64,000 bases of DNA from Ruminococcus sp. (GCA_017404145.1 JAFRCW010000045.1:30544-94543), one strand, 5' to 3'; shown: positions 1-8,906, numbered from the stretch's first letter. Numbers and translations: made by a program. Notes: generated from the sequence alone by a model not told the origin.

Positions 1-396
1 CAAGCTGACGATCTCCAGAGACGTTCCGACTACCCACATTGAAATCACGACAGCGCAGACGGCAAGATAGAGAAAAAGCGCGACCGCGATCATTGCGATC
101 AGCAAAGAGATCCAGATCGGAGAGGTGAGACTCAACAGCACGATCTCCCGCGGTTTCAGATCACGTAATCTTCTGATTCTTTCTTTCACGAGTTTTGGCA
201 GAGGATAAGCGGAAAGGATCCCTATAGCGATCTCGTTGATGTCGCCGACCTCCGCTGTGGCGGCGTCTTCCGTATAGCCGTAGCTGATCACGCCGTCAAC
301 CATCTTGCCGTAATGGCGGATTTGATCCTCCCGATCCTTCTGCGGCAGCCACGAAAGCCTTGTTTGAAGCTCAGAAATATATAGCTGTTTCGTCAT
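1..396 (-). CDS. DUF1700/HAAS-domain membrane protein (3' end outside window)
   Basis: The frame is open from an ATG at 396 to the window edge, giving 132 codons without a stop, so the C-terminus is missing. Residues 1-75 look like a HAAS/DUF1700 signalling domain: an N-terminal MTKQLYISELQTRLSWLP, then a GYTEDAATAEVGDINEIA stretch like the family's 'EE-A..-G.P..iA' region. A hydrophobic helix starts near residue 93. AGGATA lies about 9 nt upstream of the ATG. Family members usually sit next to a PadR-type repressor and modulate envelope processes; none is visible just upstream here. The product name rests on recognition by eye. Confidence 0.7.
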   Translation of the reverse strand, partial: MTKQLYISELQTRLSWLPQKDREDQIRHYGKMVDGVISYGYTEDAATAEVGDINEIAIGILSAYPLPKLVKERIRRLRDLKPREIVLLSLTSPIWISLLIAMIAVALFLYLAVCAVVISMWVVGTSLEIVSL

Positions 397-546
397 ATTG
401 ATCTTATCCTGTATTCTTCATCAATAAATGTTTTTCTGCCAACGCAAAACTCAAATGATATGATAACATTTTGAATTGTCTTTTCAGAATCGGTCTGCCG
501 ATTCGTAACGGTTGGCATCGGACCGACGGTCAACCCGGATAGAATA

Positions 547-948
547 TTACGCCCGCGATGAAATAGCAAACACCGCAAATGGCAAAATAAACGCCAACAA
601 AATCATCGCGATCCCGCCGAAAAGGAGGATCTTGAAGGCTTTATAGGATTTGTAACGGTGCGCCAGTGAATCCTTCGGCTTTTTGGGATTATACCAGATG
701 GTACAACGATCTCCGACTCTCTTCGCCTCCGGACTGTTATCAAATGTTTTTAACTGATATTCGATCCCGTCAACGCGATAGGAATAATAATACTCATATC
801 GGGTGACGTCGCGGGAGGTATTCTCTCCTATTTTGATCAGTGTTCCCTGTACCTGCGCAGAACAGCGGGTATGCTTTCTCATCACAGCCAGATAGATGAT
901 AATCAGCATGATTCCTAAGAGAAACAACGTCAAACAAACAACAGCCAT
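547..948 (-). CDS. DUF3592-like small membrane protein
   Basis: This 133-residue protein has a TM helix at about residues 3-22, an extracellular or cytosolic beta-rich segment (Y-rich region, then 'GDRCTIWYNPKKP' near residues 78-90), and a second TM at about 106-128. That TM-beta-TM plan and the 'G..v.iyYnP.nP' motif are typical of DUF3592, whose function is not known. A promoter with TATAAT lies upstream (987-1015). The gene runs in the same direction as the truncated HAAS protein 150 bp downstream and could be co-transcribed with it. Confidence 0.65.
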   Translation of the reverse strand: MAVVCLTLFLLGIMLIIIYLAVMRKHTRCSAQVQGTLIKIGENTSRDVTRYEYYYSYRVDGIEYQLKTFDNSPEAKRVGDRCTIWYNPKKPKDSLAHRYKSYKAFKILLFGGIAMILLAFILPFAVFAISSRA

Positions 949-986
949 CCTACTGCCTCCTGCATAATAATTAATTCAATGAAATG

Positions 987-1015
987 ATTATACCATGCCC
1001 CATCTCCTATTGCAA
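987..1015 (-). promoter_or_regulatory. Sigma-A promoter for the DUF3592 gene
   Basis: On the minus strand, TTGCAA (1010-1015) is followed after exactly 17 bp by a perfect TATAAT (987-992). It lies about 40 bp upstream of the start codon at 948. Confidence 0.6.
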
Positions 1016-1054
1016 GTCGTGAATATACGTGTTTTCGATTCATTTGTAAAATAT

Positions 1055-1852
1055 CTATTCTGACAAAAACGTATGCAGCAGTTCCTTAAAAACCGCCGCC
1101 CATGCAGTTTCGTGATGACGCTGTTCGGGAATGATCTCCACCTTCAGCTTTTCTTTCGGATAGAATTCGGAGATCGCTTTTGCTACCGCTTCCGTGCCCT
1201 CGCAGATTTCCTGCTCCAGCTGATCGTTCGAACCGCTGTATAAATAGAGATACGGAGCGTTATTTGAGACGATTCCCTTTGTCCAGTGAATCACATCCTC
1301 ATCCGAGTACATAGGAAACGCAGGCGAGAAAACGCCTCCCAAGCAGAACTTGTCCGGATGGCTCAGCACGGTAAAATACGCCTGCAAGCCGCCGGAAGAA
1401 CTGCCGCAGAAGGCGGTGTTCTCTCTGCCTGTCAGAACAGGAAAACGTTCTTCGATCTCGGGCATCACCGTATCGGTCACAAATGCGTCAAACGCTTCTC
1501 CGTCGGGGATCATCAGTCTCCTCATTTCTTCGGGTATTTCGTCGGGATAGCGAAGCGCGCCGATGCTTTTCGGCGTCAGATCGCTTGTGCGCTGAATAGG
1601 ACCTTCATCGTTATAAATACCGACAATGATCGCCGCTTTGCCGCTTTTGTGCTGTTTTTCTCTTACCGCTTCACGGGTATACCAACAGCCGAACTGACCC
1701 GGATGATCGTCCTCAAAAAGATTCTGTCCGTCCGTCATATAGATAACGGGCAAGCGTTCGCCGTCGCCGTGTTCGGGAACAAATACACGCACGGTCTTGT
1801 TATTACCCTTATACGGTAAATGGAATTCAAATAACGCTTCGTTGATGATCAT
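1055..1852 (-). CDS. Alpha/beta-hydrolase, enterochelin-esterase-like (putative esterase family)
   Basis: This 265-residue protein has no signal peptide. It has the esterase D/Fes-like layout: an early strand 'RLPVIYMTDGQNLF' at about 33-46, a nucleophile elbow G-S-S-S-G-G near residues 149-154 (catalytic Ser in the middle), an acidic candidate in the 'YSGSNDQLE' loop, and a catalytic His candidate in 'EQRHHETAW' near the C-terminus. Related enzymes hydrolyse esters, including sugar acetyl or feruloyl esters and siderophore lactones; the substrate here cannot be told. AGAGGAACGGAT precedes the ATG. It appears to be transcribed alone. Confidence 0.75.
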   Translation of the reverse strand: MIINEALFEFHLPYKGNNKTVRVFVPEHGDGERLPVIYMTDGQNLFEDDHPGQFGCWYTREAVREKQHKSGKAAIIVGIYNDEGPIQRTSDLTPKSIGALRYPDEIPEEMRRLMIPDGEAFDAFVTDTVMPEIEERFPVLTGRENTAFCGSSSGGLQAYFTVLSHPDKFCLGGVFSPAFPMYSDEDVIHWTKGIVSNNAPYLYLYSGSNDQLEQEICEGTEAVAKAISEFYPKEKLKVEIIPEQRHHETAWAAVFKELLHTFLSE

Positions 1853-1991
1853 ATCCGTTCCTCTTTTATTCCATAATGATCTTTAACAGCCGGCGATACA
1901 GCAAAGCAAAACCGCGGACAGTATCACCGCTATCATTTTTCACTGATCAATACCTCTGAATCATCGTGTTCAATCTGTTTTTTCTTGGTTT

Positions 1992-2525
1992 TTACTGAAT
2001 ATAGACGATCGCCGTTTTGCGGAGCGCCGTGACGATACGGATGATCGCGGAATAGATCAGACCCGCACAGTAAAAATAGACGATCATTCTCGGAGATTCG
2101 ATAAAAACAACGCACAGGATCGCCACGGCAAGATTGATGATTCCCGAGATCAGGCTGAGTTTCCATAACGCCGTCTGATACTTTTTTGCCTCCAGACTGC
2201 GAAGAACATCGATTGCGCCCGCAAAAGCGTAGATCACCAACAGATACAGTACAATGTATATTCGCGGGATATCTGTCAGCATCATGGTAAACATACCTAA
2301 ATCCAAAATAATGATGCCCAGATACAGCATGATCCTTCCGCCTACCATATGCCGCGCCATCGTAAAATAATAAATCAGCCTTGTGATTCCGTAGATAAAC
2401 AGAGAAAGGCTCAGGATCGCCGCTGTAATGACAATACCCTCTTGAGGAAAAGCGATCAGGATCACACATCCCAGAATGATCAATACGCCGATCACGATAT
2501 TTTTGATTCGCTGACCGCTGCTCAT
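1992..2525 (-). CDS. HdeD/DUF308-family membrane protein
   Basis: The protein has 177 residues with about six hydrophobic helices in three pairs, the DUF308 (HdeD-like) arrangement. It starts with 'MSSGQRIKNIVIGVLIILG' and contains repeated 'G.i.l..G.' helix motifs. The start ATG overlaps the stop of the upstream DUF6765 gene (ATGA at 2522-2525), so the two are probably translationally coupled. HdeD is linked to acid resistance in E. coli, but Firmicute members are uncharacterised; only membrane location is supported here. Confidence 0.65.
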   Translation of the reverse strand: MSSGQRIKNIVIGVLIILGCVILIAFPQEGIVITAAILSLSLFIYGITRLIYYFTMARHMVGGRIMLYLGIIILDLGMFTMMLTDIPRIYIVLYLLVIYAFAGAIDVLRSLEAKKYQTALWKLSLISGIINLAVAILCVVFIESPRMIVYFYCAGLIYSAIIRIVTALRKTAIVYIQ

Positions 2526-3700
2526 TCTTTTATGCCTCCTTCTTTCTTTTTGACAAGCCCTTTAAAATCCTTGTTTCCGCGAAAGCCTTTTTTCTCATAA
2601 TCAATAGAGTAACCTGCAAGCTTGTTGCCGGACTTAAAGATTCGATTCGTCACCATACTCTTCTGCGAAAGCGCCGCGAGGATGAATTTGCCGAGGAAGG
2701 TGTCGTCCTTTTGATCCTTTCCGGCTTGGAGATATTCCTCCTGATAACGCTCCAGATCAAATTCGTCGATCACACAGCCGGACAGCTTCTCTCCTAACGC
2801 TTTCCAGTCCTGACAGGCGCCTGCTTCACCCTGACGCTTGCTCAGGATCTCTTTGATCTGAGACTCCCACGGCGCGACCTTCTCGGTGTCGTAGGTATCC
2901 TTCTCAAAGGTCTCAGTCTCGCCGCGTAAAAAACGAAGCGCGTATACCATCTGACAAAAGGCGTTAAAATACTCTTTGGGATTATCCTTGAGAATCTCCT
3001 CATAGTCCGCCCACGCGGGCAGGTATCGGTAGCGGATAAAACTGTAGTCGGGCAGATGTCCCGCCCTGCCGTGACCGAGATTCATGATCGCATTCTCGCT
3101 TGCCTGATACAAGCTGTTGACATAAACGCTTTTGTCAAAATCATCGGGAGCGGTAGTGCTGTGGATGAACTTGATCTTCCGTTTGGCAAAGCCTTCACCC
3201 TCGGGGATCAGTTCATAGAAATGATAGTTGGTATTGTTGATCACCAAAGACGGCGTACCGGCAAAGTAGCTGTGCGCCCATGTGTCCGCCAGCACATGCA
3301 TCGCGACGCCCGCCGCCTGCAGAGAACCGTCTTTGGCAAGCTTCACGGTATCAATAAGCAGATCACTGTTCGGCTTGCAGATCAGACGGTATTTGTTCAG
3401 ATACTTTTTGCCGCATCTCTTTCTGGTCGCATAGAGATCATAGGGCAGAAAATGAAACGACGCCCAGATACGCGTGATATTCTGCAAGCTGACGCGGTCG
3501 GTTCTCGCATCCATCATTTCGAGCTGCAGCTGTGTCGTCGCGGCGGAACGCGGCGCCTTCAGCTTTGAGAGCAGCGTTGCGGAGCACCGGTCGACGAACT
3601 GAGCGCTGTAGCATACCGTAAGACTTTCCTCATGAGAATAGCCCGCGAGATATGCCGCGCAGTAGGTAGCGTAATAATGAAAATCCTTTTGCACGGTCAC
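2522..3700 (-). CDS. DUF6765-like protein
   Basis: The 392-residue soluble protein begins 'MTVQKDFHYYATYCAAYLAG', followed by a conserved-looking 'CYSAQFVDRCSATLLSKL' block. The mid region contains 'VAMHVLADTWAHSYFAG' (about residues 134-150), a His/Asp pattern like metal-dependent alpha-helical hydrolases. I recall these signatures from the DUF6765 family, of unknown function; the metal-site reading is inference. The start is a GTG at 3700 overlapping the TGA of the preceding membrane protein (GTGA). It is the middle gene of a three-gene operon. Confidence 0.6.
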   Translation of the reverse strand: MTVQKDFHYYATYCAAYLAGYSHEESLTVCYSAQFVDRCSATLLSKLKAPRSAATTQLQLEMMDARTDRVSLQNITRIWASFHFLPYDLYATRKRCGKKYLNKYRLICKPNSDLLIDTVKLAKDGSLQAAGVAMHVLADTWAHSYFAGTPSLVINNTNYHFYELIPEGEGFAKRKIKFIHSTTAPDDFDKSVYVNSLYQASENAIMNLGHGRAGHLPDYSFIRYRYLPAWADYEEILKDNPKEYFNAFCQMVYALRFLRGETETFEKDTYDTEKVAPWESQIKEILSKRQGEAGACQDWKALGEKLSGCVIDEFDLERYQEEYLQAGKDQKDDTFLGKFILAALSQKSMVTNRIFKSGNKLAGYSIDYEKKGFRGNKDFKGLVKKKEGGIKE

Positions 3701-4176
3701 ACCTCACTTATCTCTTTCTTGAGCTTTTTGACAGTGAAAGCGGCAACCAACAGCTCGATCATCACGACCAAATTTGTCACCTCCACAATAGTGGAAACCG
3801 TCAATTCCAGCAGAGACTCATCCGGGTTCGAGCCGAAAATGAGCAAAAGAAGAGATCCCAGAGAAGAGAGCGCAATCAGAATAGCAAAAACGATATAAGC
3901 ATAACCCTTTTTCTTTCCGAAGCCCTCCGCACGGGCGGACAGACCGACAAACAAGCGTATTCCGAAATCGGTCAGCACAAGAAATGCCAAAATCACGTAA
4001 ACGATGACCTTGACCAACAGTTCGTTCGGCATTTTTTCAAACATCTGTTCCCTCATATCGTTTCTGAGAATCAGAAGCAAGAACGTTTTCAACACGCTCC
4101 ATAATCCGAACGCGATCACACCCAAACCGCTGACCGTCAGCAGATTTTGATAACGCCTCATTTTCACTTCTTTCAT
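3697..4176 (-). CDS. Four-TM membrane protein of unknown function
   Basis: I place the start at the ATG at 4176 (MKEVKMRRYQNLL) because AAGGAGAG lies 6 nt upstream; an in-frame start at 4230 lies inside a repeat element and has no ribosome site. The 159-residue product has hydrophobic helices near its N-terminus, around 'VIVYVILAFLVL', 'YAYIVFAILIALSSLGSLLLL' and 'TIVEVTNLVVMIELLVAAF', and ends with charged residues. No family was recognised. It heads an operon with the DUF6765 and HdeD-like genes. The right-hand neighbour is a MITE-like element that begins only 14 nt upstream of the start codon. Confidence 0.55.
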   Translation of the reverse strand: MKEVKMRRYQNLLTVSGLGVIAFGLWSVLKTFLLLILRNDMREQMFEKMPNELLVKVIVYVILAFLVLTDFGIRLFVGLSARAEGFGKKKGYAYIVFAILIALSSLGSLLLLIFGSNPDESLLELTVSTIVEVTNLVVMIELLVAAFTVKKLKKEISEV

Positions 4177-4190
4177 ATCTTCTCTCCTTA

Positions 4191-4464
4191 ACCAACCGAG
4201 AACAAATCCGAATCTGGTTTTGACGGGCATATTTGCCCCCGCTCATTGATAAAATCCTTGCGAACCCGTCAGGGTTCGCTGCGGTTTTGCCGCGATCGGA
4301 CGCAAATCTGCTCCGGCAAAACTCCAAAGGACTGGAAATGAGCAAGATTTCGTGCAAGTCTCGGTGCAGAAAGTGCAGGCAGGCTGGCGCCTGCCAAGGT
4401 TGATAAGCCGAGAATTGCCGAAATATTGCCATTTGCAGCGGGTTCGGATTTATTCTCGGTTGGT
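4191..4464. repeat. MITE-like element A, 274 bp, TA-flanked
   Basis: Near-perfect terminal inverted repeats of about 22 bp lie at 4191-4212 and 4443-4464 (one mismatch; outer bases ACCAACCGAGA and its complement). A TA dinucleotide sits directly outside each end (4189-4190 and 4465-4466), as expected for IS630/mariner-type target-site duplication. There is no coding frame. It contains two strong hairpins: 4260-4279 with loop GTCA, and 4378-4395 with loop TGGC. It abuts the related element B. Confidence 0.75.
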
Positions 4465-4466
4465 TA

Positions 4467-4741
4467 GGATGGCGAGAGTCGAACCTCAATCGGTTTTTAG
4501 CGGCATGTTTTAGCCTACTCTTCGTCAAAATCCTCGTGAATACGTCAGTATTCACTGTGGTTTTTCCTCGATTAGACATAAAATCTGCTCTCTAAAAACT
4601 GCTTCGCACCGAGAATGAGATATTTTTCATGGATTTCTCGGTGCAGAGGAGGAGTAACCCTGACGGGTTGCGATCGACGATAAGCCGATAAAGACTGAAA
4701 AAGACTCATTATCGGCGGTTGGGGTTCAACTCTCGCCATCC
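4467..4741. repeat. MITE-like element B, 275 bp, TA-flanked, related to element A
   Basis: The ends are GGATGGCGAGAGT at 4467 and the complement ACTCTCGCCATCC ending at 4741. They are flanked by TA on both sides (4465-4466 shared with element A, and 4742-4743). The inner sequence aligns with element A in the same order, including a hairpin at 4536-4555 (loop GTCA) and one at 4654-4671 (loop TGAC). An additional long stem, GCACCGAGAA with TTCTCGGTGC, lies around 4606-4645. It is non-coding. A lone end resembling this element is at 6778. Confidence 0.75.
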
Positions 4742-4780
4742 TATCCGGCGCATATTACAAACGATTATCGGAAGGAACTC

Positions 4781-6541
4781 TTATCGTCCGAACAGAAAAG
4801 ATAATACTCCGTCAAATGCTCTGTCGAGCAGCGCTCTGCTTTTCAGAACTGCCGTAACTTGTTTTGCTCCCGCTATGTTATCGGTAATGATTCCGTCAGC
4901 GTCGCTGTTAAGAAAAGTGTACAGATCATCGTAATCGTTGACCGTCCAGACAAAAATCTTTTTCCCTTTTTCATGGATACTCAGGATCATGTCGTCGGTA
5001 GCGGTTTCCTCTTCCAGCGCAAGAGAATCACAGTTAAGCGACGCGGTATCGCCGAAGGAAGCAAACGCAAGATACCCTGTTTCCATCTCAGGGTAGTTGG
5101 TCTCAATATAATCGATCAGGTTATATTTCAGAGAGATCAGAACCGCCTCGTCCTCCATCTGATATTCCTTGATGATCCTGACGGCGTCCTCCGCCATCTG
5201 CTCATCAGCAGTCTCTCCCTTAAGCTCAACATAAAGCGTCACTCTGCCGCGGCACGCTTCGAGCATTTCTTCTAAGGTCGGTACCGGCTCCCCGTCAACC
5301 CTAAGCTCCTTAACTTGAGCTAAAGTCATTTCGGAGGGCTTCTTATCTACACCGGCAGTCCTCTTAAAATTCGCGTCGTGATTGACGACATAATATCCGT
5401 CCGAGGTACGCTGGATATCAATTTCCGATCCTGACGCGCCGAACCGATACGCAGCGTCAACGCCCGCTGCGGTATTCTCCGGTGCTTCGCTGCCTCCGGC
5501 GCGGTGCGCAATATAAACAGTGTTGTTATCATTCGGAAATAATGTTTCCCCAAAGATCGTAACGAATGAGGTGATCCCGACGATGGCCAAAACGGCACCT
5601 ATCGCGACAGCAATCACCAAGGGAGACTTGCGGTTCTTTTTCTTTTGATACTCCCACCCGCCTGCGCTCTGATAACGCTTGTAGAGCATCGTGAGCTTCA
5701 ATAAATAAAACGGCAGGAAAAATGCCAAAATGAACAGTATTAAGAACGCCGCGACAAGCGTTATCGCCATAGAAACAGGCAGATTCGCGCTCTCGGATAA
5801 CGGAATAAACGATTTCACGAAAACAATAAGAAAGAAGAGCGCAACAACGATCACGATCACTAAAAAGTACAGCACAAAGAACAATATAATATTCTTGATG
5901 AAATCCTTCAGGTTCTTCCTGATAAGGCGTACAGAGTTGCGTCCCGATTCTTTCAGGCTCATCTGATCCAGCAGCGTTCCGTGCAGGATAAACATAAATA
6001 TCACGCCTAAGAAAATCAAAGCGGCAAATACAACGCCTACTCCGATCAAATATAAAGGCTTGGAGTAGATGACCGAGGTGATAAATTTCGGGATATAAAG
6101 ATTCTGCGTCAGCGAGATGGAAACGCCGAATCCCAAAATCGGAGACAGCAAAGATAAATACAGTACAATCACAAGACCTCTGGGATTCAAAAAGCGCCTG
6201 AGCGACAGAAAGCCCTCTTTGATACAGAACAGAACATTCGGCTTCTCTCCGCCAAGGATACGTCCGCAGAGGATCACTAACGCGTTGATATCCATACCGA
6301 CCAAGAAGAACAGCGTCAGAATCGCAAGCAGGATGATCACATATCCCTGCCATGTGGTGAACAAGAACAGAAAATCGCCGCTGCTGAGCGCAACTCTTCC
6401 CGTTCCTCGGATCAGCAATCCGCAAAGCTGTGAGAATCCCAACATCCACAGACTCGTCACGACAGACGTCAACAGCTGATAGAGCAGCAGAGCGGGCAGC
6501 GCCTGTCTGTACGGTAAAATCCACTGCTTGATTCGTTTCAT
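4781..6541 (-). CDS. Membrane glycerophosphodiester phosphodiesterase
   Basis: This 586-residue protein has two parts. The N-terminal ~320 residues form about eight TM helices of the GDPD membrane domain type. The C-terminal ~240 residues form the catalytic TIM barrel, with the signature 'AHRAGGSEAPENT', then 'GSEIDIQRTSDGYYVVNHD' (metal-binding E and D, catalytic His in 'NHD') and 'LYVELKGE'. The enzyme should hydrolyse glycerophosphodiesters from lipids or teichoic acid. I chose the ATG at 6541 (MKRIKQW), preceded by GGGGGT, over an upstream in-frame TTG at 6577. A promoter-like pair lies at 6627-6655. Confidence 0.88.
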   Translation of the reverse strand: MKRIKQWILPYRQALPALLLYQLLTSVVTSLWMLGFSQLCGLLIRGTGRVALSSGDFLFLFTTWQGYVIILLAILTLFFLVGMDINALVILCGRILGGEKPNVLFCIKEGFLSLRRFLNPRGLVIVLYLSLLSPILGFGVSISLTQNLYIPKFITSVIYSKPLYLIGVGVVFAALIFLGVIFMFILHGTLLDQMSLKESGRNSVRLIRKNLKDFIKNIILFFVLYFLVIVIVVALFFLIVFVKSFIPLSESANLPVSMAITLVAAFLILFILAFFLPFYLLKLTMLYKRYQSAGGWEYQKKKNRKSPLVIAVAIGAVLAIVGITSFVTIFGETLFPNDNNTVYIAHRAGGSEAPENTAAGVDAAYRFGASGSEIDIQRTSDGYYVVNHDANFKRTAGVDKKPSEMTLAQVKELRVDGEPVPTLEEMLEACRGRVTLYVELKGETADEQMAEDAVRIIKEYQMEDEAVLISLKYNLIDYIETNYPEMETGYLAFASFGDTASLNCDSLALEEETATDDMILSIHEKGKKIFVWTVNDYDDLYTFLNSDADGIITDNIAGAKQVTAVLKSRALLDRAFDGVLSFLFGR

Positions 6542-6626
6542 TTGAATTCGACCCCCAATTACGATAAAAATTCCCAATACAGCATCCCTGATAAAATTCT
6601 GTTGTCAGCGGGAAATTACAGTAATT

Positions 6627-6655
6627 ATAATATCATATTTCTTCTCATTCGACAA
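6627..6655 (-). promoter_or_regulatory. Probable promoter of the glycerophosphodiesterase gene
   Basis: On the minus strand, TTGTCG (6650-6655) and TATTAT (6627-6632) are spaced by 17 bp. An overlapping TATAAT lies three bases further downstream. Confidence 0.45.
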
Positions 6656-6699
6656 GAGCGATTGTTTCCTTTTTTAAGCTGTTTTGCGCTGTAACAACG

Positions 6700-6738
6700 A
6701 AAAAGAAGCTGTCGCAGAACTTTTTGTTCAGCGACAGC
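6700..6738 (-). terminator. Rho-independent terminator downstream of glgB
   Basis: A 13-bp stem with one mismatch (6708-6720 with 6726-6738, five-base loop) is followed on the minus strand by a CTTCTTTTT run. It lies about 65 bp past the glgB stop. Confidence 0.8.
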
Positions 6739-6775
6739 CTTTTCTAATATTACGGTTCTATTACTATACGAATTT

Positions 6776-6803
6776 TAGGATGGCGGGAGTTGATTCGCGC
6801 CTG
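6776..6803. repeat. Solitary end of the MITE-like family
   Basis: TA followed by GGATGGCGGGAGTTGA matches the terminus of element B (GGATGGCGAGAGT...) with its TA flank. No matching second end is seen nearby. The glgB stop codon begins directly beyond it, so this is a remnant or a chance match. Confidence 0.4.
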
Positions 6804-8699
6804 TCAGGGAAGCTTGACGATAATCACCTCAAAAGGACGCAGACCGTAGCGCAGTCGGAACGGTCTTCCGTCGCACCATACATTTTCGGCGTAAAGCTTA
6901 GGACTGCCGCCGATCTCTTCGGGACCGCCGGCTCCGGGAAGATTATCATAGGTGCTGAACAGTCTGGTATACTCTCCGCCCATCGGAACGCCGCTTGCAA
7001 AGTCGTGATGATGCCAAGGAGAAAAGTTGCATACCACCAGAACGGCGCCGTCATAATTGAATGGGTTTTTCCGGATGTAACTGATAATATTGGCGTCGGC
7101 ATAATTCTTGTTGACCCATTCAAAGGTCTTGCTGTCCTTTGAGTCGGTATACAGCGTCGGAGTACTGCGATAGATGAAATTCAGCCGTCTGACCGTCAGC
7201 AAAACGTCGCGGTGACTGAACTCATCCGCCAGATGCCAGTCAAGACTCTTGCCGAAATCCCAGTCGGCGTCCTGCGCGAAGTCCTGACCCATAAACAGCA
7301 GTTTCTTTCCCGGGAAAGTAAACTGGAACGCATAGAGCGCCTTGACGCCGCCGAAACGGTCCCCGAAGCTGCCGGGCATTCTCGCGAGAATAGAACCCTT
7401 TCCGATATTCACTTCGTCGTGTGACAGAACGAGAATAAAATTCTCCGTGAACGCGTAGTCGGGAATATGCGTCAGCTCACCGTGGTGATAACGGCGTTCG
7501 AGGAAGTCATAGGACAGATACTTCAGCGTATCAAACATCCACCCCATATTCCACTTGAATGTAAAGCCCAGACCGCCGACATGCACATCGTTGGTGATGC
7601 CCTGTTCGATCGACGAGTCCTCCGCCAAAAGATAACCGGTCGTTCTCTCGGTCAGTTCGCGGTTGAGCTGTTTTAAGAAATCGGTGCTTTCTAAATTGAT
7701 ATGACCGCCGTGAATATTCGGACGCCATTCGGTACGGCTGAAATCCGCGTACTGCATCGCCGCGACAGCGTCGACCCGCAGCGCGTCGATATGAAACTCT
7801 TCGATCCAGTAAAACGCGCTGGAGATGAGGAAGGACCGCACCTCCGGCTTGCTGTGATCAAAGGCGTATGTTCCCCAGATGGGGAATTCTGCTCTCAACG
7901 GATCGGCGGATTCATACAGAGGCGTGCCGTCAAAGCGTCCCAGCGCGAATTCATCCTTCGGGAAATGCGCCGGTACCCAGTCGAGGATCACGCCGATCCC
8001 GCTCTGATGCAGTCGATCCACCAGATATCGAAAATCGTTGGGCGTTCCGTAGCGAGAGGTAGGAGCAAAATAGCCCGTCACCTGATAGCCCCACGAGGGA
8101 TCAAAGGGATATTCGCAGATTCCCATCAGCTCGACATGCGTATAGCCCATATAAGTAACATACTCGGCGAGCTGATCGCCTAATTCACGGTAATTCAAAA
8201 AGCCGTCCGCATCGTCTTCACCGCGATAACCCTTTTTCCACGAGCCCAAATGCACCTCATAAACAGACATAGGATTTTTCATCACTTCGGAATGATGTCT
8301 ATGGCTCTGATACTCGCTGTCATTCCATCGGTAGCCCGATAAAGAACAGACCACAGAGGCGTTGTCCGGTCTCAGCTCATAGCGGAAGGAATAAGGATCG
8401 CTTTTGTACCGCTTGACGCCGTCGGCTCCGGTGACGGCATAGCGGTAGGTATCCCCGCTCTTGACATGGGGCACAAAGCGTTCCCATATGCCGTCATAGC
8501 TTCGCTCCATATGATGCTCTTTCTCCTCGTCGGCAGAAACGCAGACCACAGATACATCCTGCGCGTTAGGCGCCCAAACAACAAAGCGGGTACCTCTCAC
8601 GCCGTCTTGGGAAACAATATGCGCTCCCATTTTTTTATAAACACTGTAGTTCGTTCCCTGATGAAAGAGAAAACTCTCTAATTCTGAAAAAGCGCTCAT
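6804..8699 (-). CDS. glgB: 1,4-alpha-glucan branching enzyme
   Basis: The 631-residue GH13 enzyme introduces alpha-1,6 branches into glycogen. It has an N-terminal CBM48 domain (about residues 20-115, 'GTRFVVWAPNAQDVSVV'), a catalytic barrel starting with 'MSVYEVHLGSWKKG' (about 144-157), and a C-terminal all-beta domain. Catalytic residues are visible: nucleophile D310 in 'DALRVDAV', acid E360 in 'LLAEDSS' and D428 in 'LSHDEV'. Length is normal for the family. It is a single gene with a terminator downstream. A TATAAT (8799-8804, minus strand) lies about 100 bp upstream, without a good -35. No other glycogen synthesis gene is in the window. Confidence 0.95.
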   Translation of the reverse strand: MSAFSELESFLFHQGTNYSVYKKMGAHIVSQDGVRGTRFVVWAPNAQDVSVVCVSADEEKEHHMERSYDGIWERFVPHVKSGDTYRYAVTGADGVKRYKSDPYSFRYELRPDNASVVCSLSGYRWNDSEYQSHRHHSEVMKNPMSVYEVHLGSWKKGYRGEDDADGFLNYRELGDQLAEYVTYMGYTHVELMGICEYPFDPSWGYQVTGYFAPTSRYGTPNDFRYLVDRLHQSGIGVILDWVPAHFPKDEFALGRFDGTPLYESADPLRAEFPIWGTYAFDHSKPEVRSFLISSAFYWIEEFHIDALRVDAVAAMQYADFSRTEWRPNIHGGHINLESTDFLKQLNRELTERTTGYLLAEDSSIEQGITNDVHVGGLGFTFKWNMGWMFDTLKYLSYDFLERRYHHGELTHIPDYAFTENFILVLSHDEVNIGKGSILARMPGSFGDRFGGVKALYAFQFTFPGKKLLFMGQDFAQDADWDFGKSLDWHLADEFSHRDVLLTVRRLNFIYRSTPTLYTDSKDSKTFEWVNKNYADANIISYIRKNPFNYDGAVLVVCNFSPWHHHDFASGVPMGGEYTRLFSTYDNLPGAGGPEEIGGSPKLYAENVWCDGRPFRLRYGLRPFEVIIVKLP

Positions 8700-8906
8700 A
8701 TTATCCTCCTTGCAGGCGGAAGTAATTGCGTTGAAGAATCCTCTCCGAAATTCCGCTTTACTGACGGTTCACGGATTCTCTTGGCATAAAACACATACAT
8801 TATAGTACTATATACGGCAACACAAATCAAGGTGATTCGTCAAAATTTTCCGTAATTTATTGTCTTTTATTTTTCTAATAAAGAACAATATCTTTTAAAA
8901 CCGATA

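Noticed and set aside
393..578. 61-codon minus-strand frame whose stop overlaps the HAAS gene start (ATGA)
   Set aside because: It starts inside the DUF3592 gene without a ribosome site and shows no recognisable domain; the overlap may be chance.
4037..4579. 180-codon minus-strand frame across the repeat elements
   Set aside because: Its sequence is translated MITE-like repeat and overlaps a better-supported gene; composition is low in hydrophobic core.
4467..4741. Ends of element B look like the T-arm and acceptor of a tRNA
   Set aside because: The TTCGAC/TTCAAC loop is present, but stems do not pair properly and no D-arm or anticodon arm is found.
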